Below, one piece after another: positions 5,597 through 9,937 of a DNA stretch of 9,937 nt. The DNA comes from Planctomycetota bacterium (lineage in GTDB: Bacteria; Planctomycetota; Phycisphaerae; WQYP01). Each line of letters begins with the position of its first letter. The first letter of the stretch is position 1. The notes under the pieces were generated by a model. That model did no database searches. It was not told where the DNA came from and saw nothing but the letters and a program-made list of their open reading frames with translations. The stretch covers positions 1 to 9,937 of the forward strand of contig JAJYPG010000022.1 in NCBI GenBank assembly GCA_021795535.1, read 5' to 3'. A program made the translations under genes and the position numbers.

Positions 5597-8500
5597 TCAG
5601 GTTGCCGCTGCGTATTGGCGCAGTGAGGCTTCTATGGCAGCAAGCTCCGTTTCCTGGCGGTCTAGTTGCAGGCGCAGGCCGTCCACCACGGCTGGAGGGG
5701 CTTTGGCGACGAAATTTTCGTTGGCCAATTTTGTTTTGCCGGATGCAATAAAGCCAGTGAGTTCCTTTCGGCGGGCGGAGAGCTTTTTGGCTTCGGCCTG
5801 CTTGTCCACTATGCCGGCTACAAAAATTTGTGCGCCGGGTACAAGGGCTGTGGCGCTGTCCGCTGGTGGCTGGGCTTTGGGATCGCAGGCGAGAATAGCT
5901 GCGTTGGCCAGCGGTTCAATAATTCCACGACAGGCGAGAATATGGGCCCCGGTATTCGCTGATTCCGGTTGAATAACCACCTCCAGCTTTTTCTTTAAGT
6001 CCACATTGTAGCTGTTGCGCAGATCGCGAATGGCGCGCGTTACCTGCTGGGCCAGATCAATATCTTTTTCGGCGGTGGGATTGTCCAGAGCCGAGTGTGC
6101 TTTTGGAAATGGGGAAACAACCAGCATAGCCGCTGAGCCGGGGCTGTGGGGCAGTTTGCTCCAGATCGCTTCGGTTACATAAGGCATGACAGGGTGCAGA
6201 AGGGCCAATGCCCTGCGCAGCACATACATCAGCACCTGCTGAACAGAGGCGTCTTTGCGGTTAATGCGCGGCTTGGCAATTTCCAGGTACCAGTCACACA
6301 GGTCGTTCCAGATGAACTGATAAAATGCCGCGGCCAGCTCGGCAAAACGGAAATCTTCCATACACTCGGTTGCTTTGGCGACGGTGCTGTTCAGACGGGA
6401 AAGAATCCAGCGGTCGGCAAGATCAGAGGCGGGATTGGCGGCCAGTGCCTGAATGTCGGAATCTGATGGTGGAGTTGGAATATCAAGATGCGACAGAATA
6501 AACCGTGAGGCATTCCAGAGCTTGTTGGCGAAATTGCGGCCAACGTCAAAACGCGGGCTGGTGTTTTTGCCGATGGCCTTGTCTTTCACCACAGGCAGGC
6601 GGATATCCTGCGTTTCGGTGGCCATGGAGGCCAGGGTGTAACGCAGGGCGTCGGCCCCGTGGCTTGCAATAATGTCCACCGGGTCCACACCGTTACCGAG
6701 CGATTTTTTCATGGGGCGCCCCTGCCCATCCTGAATAACGGCGTGAATGTAAACCTGTTTGAAGGGAACTTCGCCATGGCAATAGAGTCCGAACATCACC
6801 ATGCGGGCCACCCACAGGGTAAGAATTTCCCGTGCGGTGGATAGAACGCTGGTGGGATAAAAGCGATTAAGCAACTGATCTTCCGGCGCATCACTGGTGC
6901 CGGCAGCGGGCCAGCCCATGGTGGACAGCGGCCAGAGTGCGGAGGAAAACCAGGTGTCCAGAACGTCGGGGTCCTGTATGATTGGACCCATAATGAAATC
7001 AGCCAGTTCATTACCGTGCTTCATGCAGGCCTGACCAACCTTCGTCGCCATGATTTTGTTGCATACGGCGGTATTGCGCCAGTCGGGTTTGTCGGGAACC
7101 GGCTTACTTCCGACAATAAATCCTTTAGTGCATTCCCTATACCCTATAATAGACTCGATAGCATCAGCAGCTTCTGTCGTGCGGGCGACGATATTTGGGG
7201 ACTGGTATGGGGATTGCTTGCGGATTAGGTAATCAGATTCGCGGACGCCAGCGTCGGCTAATATCTTTGTCAATACGCGTTTGCAATTAGAAACCGCGAG
7301 ATCGCTGGATTCTTTTGTAAGTGATTTTTCCGTCCTATCCGAGTGATCCAGGTTTACGGTCCACACCGGAATCCGGTGGCCCCACCAAAGCTGGCGGCTG
7401 ATGCACCAATCGCGCTTTTTGGAAAGCCAATCCACATAGCCACGACTGTAGCGGTCGGGCGTTATTTTCACGCCGCCATCTTCAACCGCGTCCATGGCGG
7501 CCTGGGCAAGACCGCTGACTTTGCGGCCATTGGCCAGGGTAATGCCCCCATCCACATCGCCCATTTTCACGAACCATTGTTCGCTTAAAAACGGTTCGAT
7601 GGGGGTTTTGCTGCGGTCGCTGTGGCCTACTTCATGTTCATGCAGTTTGACTTCGGCTATCAGGCCGAGTGTTTCCAAATCTTCCAACACTGCGCGGCGC
7701 GCTTCGGTGGCGAATTTCAGGCCGATATATTTATATGGTTCGCCGTTAAATGTTCCATCTCCATTACCATTTACCTTACCATCCGGCGTAAGCAGGTTGA
7801 TCTGCTGGAGATTATGCCGCTGGCCGGTGGCGTAGTCATTGGGGTCGTGGGCGGGAGTTACTTTTACCACACCTGTGCCAAATTTTGGATCCACCAGCAG
7901 GCCATCACCAATAATGGGAATACTGCGGCCTACCAATGGCACAATCACCTGGCGGCCAATCAAATGTTTATAGCGCGGGTCGTCCGGGTGAATGGCCACG
8001 GCGGTATCGCCCAGCATGGTTTCGGGGCGGGTGGTGGCCACCACCAGAAATTCCGGGTCGCCATCGCGCCGGTCAGCAATGGGATAGCGAATGGAGGTCA
8101 TTTGGCCTTTGACGGTTTCGTAATAAATTTCATCATCCGCCACGGCGGTTTGCAGGTGAGTGTCCCAATTGACCAGCCGCAGGCCACGAAAAATCAGACC
8201 ATCCTTAAACAGCTTGAAGAAGGCCTCTCGCACAGCCCTGGCACACAGATCATCCAAAGTAAAACGGGTGCGCGGCCAATCGCAGGAACTGCCCATGCGT
8301 TTAAGTTGTTCAAGAATGCGGTCGCCGAATTTTTCCTTCCATTCCCAGATTCGTTTCACCAGTTCATCGCGGCCAAGGTCATGACGATTGCGTTTTTCTG
8401 TTTCAAAAATGGTCCGTTCCACCACGGCTTGGGTGGCGATGCCGGCATGGTCTATGCCGGGCATCCAAAGGGTGGCATCGCCGCGCATACGGTGGTAGCG

Positions 8501-8734
8501 CACCAGAATATCCTGAATGGTTCCGTTAATGGCGTGCCCCAGGTGCAGGGCACCGGTGACATTGGGCGGCGGAATGACCACGCTGAAATAATCATGTGCG
8601 GGATCGTTGGCGGCGGCGTGGAAGCCGTTGGTGGCCTTCATCCACTGCGCAAAAATATCCTGTTCCACGGCCTGCGGATCATACTGTGGGGCCAGTTCAC
8701 GGTTTGGTTCGCTGGTGGTATTGCTTTGATTCAC
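5597..8734 (-). CDS. valS: Valyl-tRNA synthetase with an internal insertion
   Basis: This class I synthetase charges tRNA-Val with valine. Of 1045 residues, the N-terminal catalytic half carries the HIGH-type signature HLGH at 64-67 (PPPNVTGALHLGHA). The editing domain has TTRPETMLGDTAVAIHP (about 234-250) and GTGVVKVTPAHDPND (286-300), which remove mischarged threonine. The second signature reads PMKKS (674-678) rather than KMSKS. The anticodon-binding helical domain follows (about 770-890) and the C-terminal coiled-coil arm is at about 975-1045. Between HRIPVW (453-458) and QDPDVLDTWFSS (587-598) lie 128 residues where E. coli has about 29, which explains most of the length above E. coli's 951. 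Translation starts at GTG, with AAAGGA 5 nt upstream. It lies 85 nt downstream of the citramalate synthase gene on the same strand, with no clear terminator between, so co-transcription is likely. Confidence 0.97.
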   Translation of the reverse strand: MNQSNTTSEPNRELAPQYDPQAVEQDIFAQWMKATNGFHAAANDPAHDYFSVVIPPPNVTGALHLGHAINGTIQDILVRYHRMRGDATLWMPGIDHAGIATQAVVERTIFETEKRNRHDLGRDELVKRIWEWKEKFGDRILEQLKRMGSSCDWPRTRFTLDDLCARAVREAFFKLFKDGLIFRGLRLVNWDTHLQTAVADDEIYYETVKGQMTSIRYPIADRRDGDPEFLVVATTRPETMLGDTAVAIHPDDPRYKHLIGRQVIVPLVGRSIPIIGDGLLVDPKFGTGVVKVTPAHDPNDYATGQRHNLQQINLLTPDGKVNGNGDGTFNGEPYKYIGLKFATEARRAVLEDLETLGLIAEVKLHEHEVGHSDRSKTPIEPFLSEQWFVKMGDVDGGITLANGRKVSGLAQAAMDAVEDGGVKITPDRYSRGYVDWLSKKRDWCISRQLWWGHRIPVWTVNLDHSDRTEKSLTKESSDLAVSNCKRVLTKILADAGVRESDYLIRKQSPYQSPNIVARTTEAADAIESIIGYRECTKGFIVGSKPVPDKPDWRNTAVCNKIMATKVGQACMKHGNELADFIMGPIIQDPDVLDTWFSSALWPLSTMGWPAAGTSDAPEDQLLNRFYPTSVLSTAREILTLWVARMVMFGLYCHGEVPFKQVYIHAVIQDGQGRPMKKSLGNGVDPVDIIASHGADALRYTLASMATETQDIRLPVVKDKAIGKNTSPRFDVGRNFANKLWNASRFILSHLDIPTPPSDSDIQALAANPASDLADRWILSRLNSTVAKATECMEDFRFAELAAAFYQFIWNDLCDWYLEIAKPRINRKDASVQQVLMYVLRRALALLHPVMPYVTEAIWSKLPHSPGSAAMLVVSPFPKAHSALDNPTAEKDIDLAQQVTRAIRDLRNSYNVDLKKKLEVVIQPESANTGAHILACRGIIEPLANAAILACDPKAQPPADSATALVPGAQIFVAGIVDKQAEAKKLSARRKELTGFIASGKTKLANENFVAKAPPAVVDGLRLQLDRQETELAAIEASLRQYAAAT

Positions 8735-8745
8735 GAGTTTCCTTT
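8735..8745 (-). promoter_or_regulatory. Ribosome-binding site for valS with GTG start
   Basis: On the minus strand AAAGGA (complement of 8740-8745) is followed by AACTC and then GTG (complement of 8732-8734). The 5-nt spacing and purine-rich core support this GTG as the start. The next feature upstream is the stop codon of the preceding gene. Confidence 0.7.
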
Positions 8746-8819
8746 AATTGAACATATTCACGGGCAGCCGGGCGGCACCGTTACGCACGGCATAGCCAGT
8801 TATGGCAAGGGCCGCGATT

Positions 8820-9937
8820 TTAGACTCTGGCCGGCGGTATGACGGCAATACCCTCGCGGGATTCGACATCATGAATCAGGCGGTATTCCACGGCATCGCA
8901 CAGGGCCTGCCAGCTTGCTTCAATGATATTTTCTGAAACACCAACGGTTCCAAAGACGCCTTCAGGCGAGCGGAATTCAATAACCACTCGCACTTTGGCC
9001 GCCGTTTCCGCGTGGGCGTTTACCACGCGCACTTTGTAATCCACAAGGTGCAGGTCTTTTATGGCCGGATAGGTTGGCTCAAGGGCGCTGCGCAGCGCGG
9101 CGTCGAGTGCGTTGACCGGACCATCGCCTTCGGCGGAGGCGGTGATGGCCTGCGTTCCAACCAGCAGTGTCAGCGTCGCTTTCGTGCTGACCGTTCCCTG
9201 GCCTTGGCGCGACACGGCGCAGCGGTAATGATCCAGATCAAAAAATTTACGCCAGCGGCCTATCTGTTTGCGCAAAACAAGTTCAAAGGAACCTTCCGCA
9301 GCTTCAAATACATGGCCCAGCGCTTCCAGTTCTGTCACACGGTCCAGCACACGTTTCAGTGCGGTGCGGTCATGTTCAATGTTGAACTTGCGGCCCGCCT
9401 TGGCGGCAATGTTGCTGATGCCGGAAAGTTCGGAAACCAGAATGCGGCGGGTGTTACCCACAGCTTCCGGTGCGACATGTTCATAAGATCTGGCCAATTT
9501 GTTGACCGCATGAACGTGCATGCCTCCCTTGTGGGCAAAGGCGCTGGCACCGACAAAGGGCTGGCCATTGAATGCGTTCAGGTTGGCGATTTCATAAATA
9601 TAACGCGATGCTTCGGTCAGATGGCGCAGAGAATCCGGCAACAGGCATTCTCGGCCCAGCTTCAGCCGCAGATTGGCGATGACCGTAGTTATATCCACAT
9701 TGCCGCAGCGTTCACCAATGCCGTTCATGGTTCCCTGCACCTGAACAGCGCCAGCCTGTACCGCAGCCAGAGCGTTGGCCACAGCCACGCCGCTGTCATT
9801 ATGGGGATGGATGCCGATGGGAATTTTCACGGCATCGGAAGCGCGGCGCACCCATTGGGCGACATATTCCGGCATGGACCCGCCATTGGTATCGCACAGG
9901 CAGATCACGCTTGCTCCGGCCTGTGCGGCGGCTTGAA
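8820..9937 (-). CDS. cimA: Citramalate synthase, C-terminal 371 residues (5' end outside the window)
   Basis: The frame enters at the right edge (QAAAQAGASVICLCDTNGG) and ends with TAA at 8820-8822; the first third of a usual protein of about 520-540 residues is missing. It belongs to the LeuA/CimA family, which condenses acetyl-CoA with a 2-oxo acid. Visible catalytic-domain motifs are LCDTNGG, the metal-binding GIHPHND (HxH), QVQGTMNGIGERCGN and SAFAHKGGMHVHAV. The last is typical of citramalate synthase; 2-isopropylmalate synthases usually have a HQDG-type motif. The C-terminal LeuA-type regulatory/dimerisation domain (last ~130 residues) includes AEGDGPVNALDAALR and LVDYKVRVVN. Citramalate synthase uses pyruvate and opens the threonine-independent route to isoleucine, and the regulatory domain usually mediates isoleucine feedback. 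It is upstream of valS on the same strand. A homologue with another 2-oxo acid substrate is possible. Confidence 0.88.
   Translation of the reverse strand, partial: QAAAQAGASVICLCDTNGGSMPEYVAQWVRRASDAVKIPIGIHPHNDSGVAVANALAAVQAGAVQVQGTMNGIGERCGNVDITTVIANLRLKLGRECLLPDSLRHLTEASRYIYEIANLNAFNGQPFVGASAFAHKGGMHVHAVNKLARSYEHVAPEAVGNTRRILVSELSGISNIAAKAGRKFNIEHDRTALKRVLDRVTELEALGHVFEAAEGSFELVLRKQIGRWRKFFDLDHYRCAVSRQGQGTVSTKATLTLLVGTQAITASAEGDGPVNALDAALRSALEPTYPAIKDLHLVDYKVRVVNAHAETAAKVRVVIEFRSPEGVFGTVGVSENIIEASWQALCDAVEYRLIHDVESREGIAVIPPARV

Noticed and set aside
6977..7360. Intein within ValRS
   Set aside because: The insert has no Cys/Ser start block and no terminal His-Asn followed by Cys/Ser/Thr, and is short for an intein; a domain insertion fits better.
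7622..8842. A 406-codon open frame on the plus strand opposite valS
   Set aside because: It is fully antisense to a clear ValRS, its translation resembles no family, and long shadow frames arise from the codon bias of the real gene.

Overview
The window looks like ordinary bacterial chromosome: tightly packed housekeeping genes, roughly 50-55% GC by eye. The best guess at origin is Planctomycetota, perhaps a Phycisphaerae-like lineage. That guess rests on general resemblance: a divergent CTP synthase, a valyl-tRNA synthetase with a PMKKS-type signature, and a single-pass protein whose style is common in that group. It is inference and was not tested. I see no phage, insertion sequence, CRISPR array, toxin-antitoxin pair or defence island. 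I did not find a previously undescribed multi-gene system. The interest lies in unusual versions of known enzymes and in structured intergenic DNA.

Layout, left to right. (1) Positions 1-286, minus: the start of a membrane-anchored protein that runs off the left edge. (2) 287-683: a divergent spacer with weak promoter-like sites. (3) 684-1553, plus: a sugar phosphate isomerase/epimerase-like TIM-barrel protein. (4) 1554-1762: a non-coding gap containing a short 10-bp-period repeat. (5) 1763-1836, minus: a stand-alone tRNA-Ile(GAT). (6) 1837-2075: a spacer rich in inverted repeats. (7) 2076-3428, minus: a lipoprotein with TPR-like segments, resembling the COG3014 group. (8) 3429-3708: a divergent spacer with a 21-bp dyad and overlapping -10-like boxes. 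(9) 3709-5478, plus: a divergent CTP synthase. (10) 5479-5596: a convergent gap with a GC-rich hairpin. (11) 5597-8734, minus: valyl-tRNA synthetase with an insertion of about 95-100 residues. (12) 8820-9937, minus: the C-terminal part of a citramalate synthase, cut by the right edge.

Functionally, the citramalate synthase makes the isoleucine precursor citramalate. It probably shares a transcript with valS, which lies 85 nt downstream on the same strand. Together with the tRNA-Ile, three of the genes touch branched-chain amino acid supply or use, though only cimA and valS are plausibly co-transcribed. The CTP synthase supplies CTP for RNA, DNA and phospholipid precursors. Nothing in the sequence links the isomerase-like protein, the lipoprotein and the edge membrane protein to one pathway.
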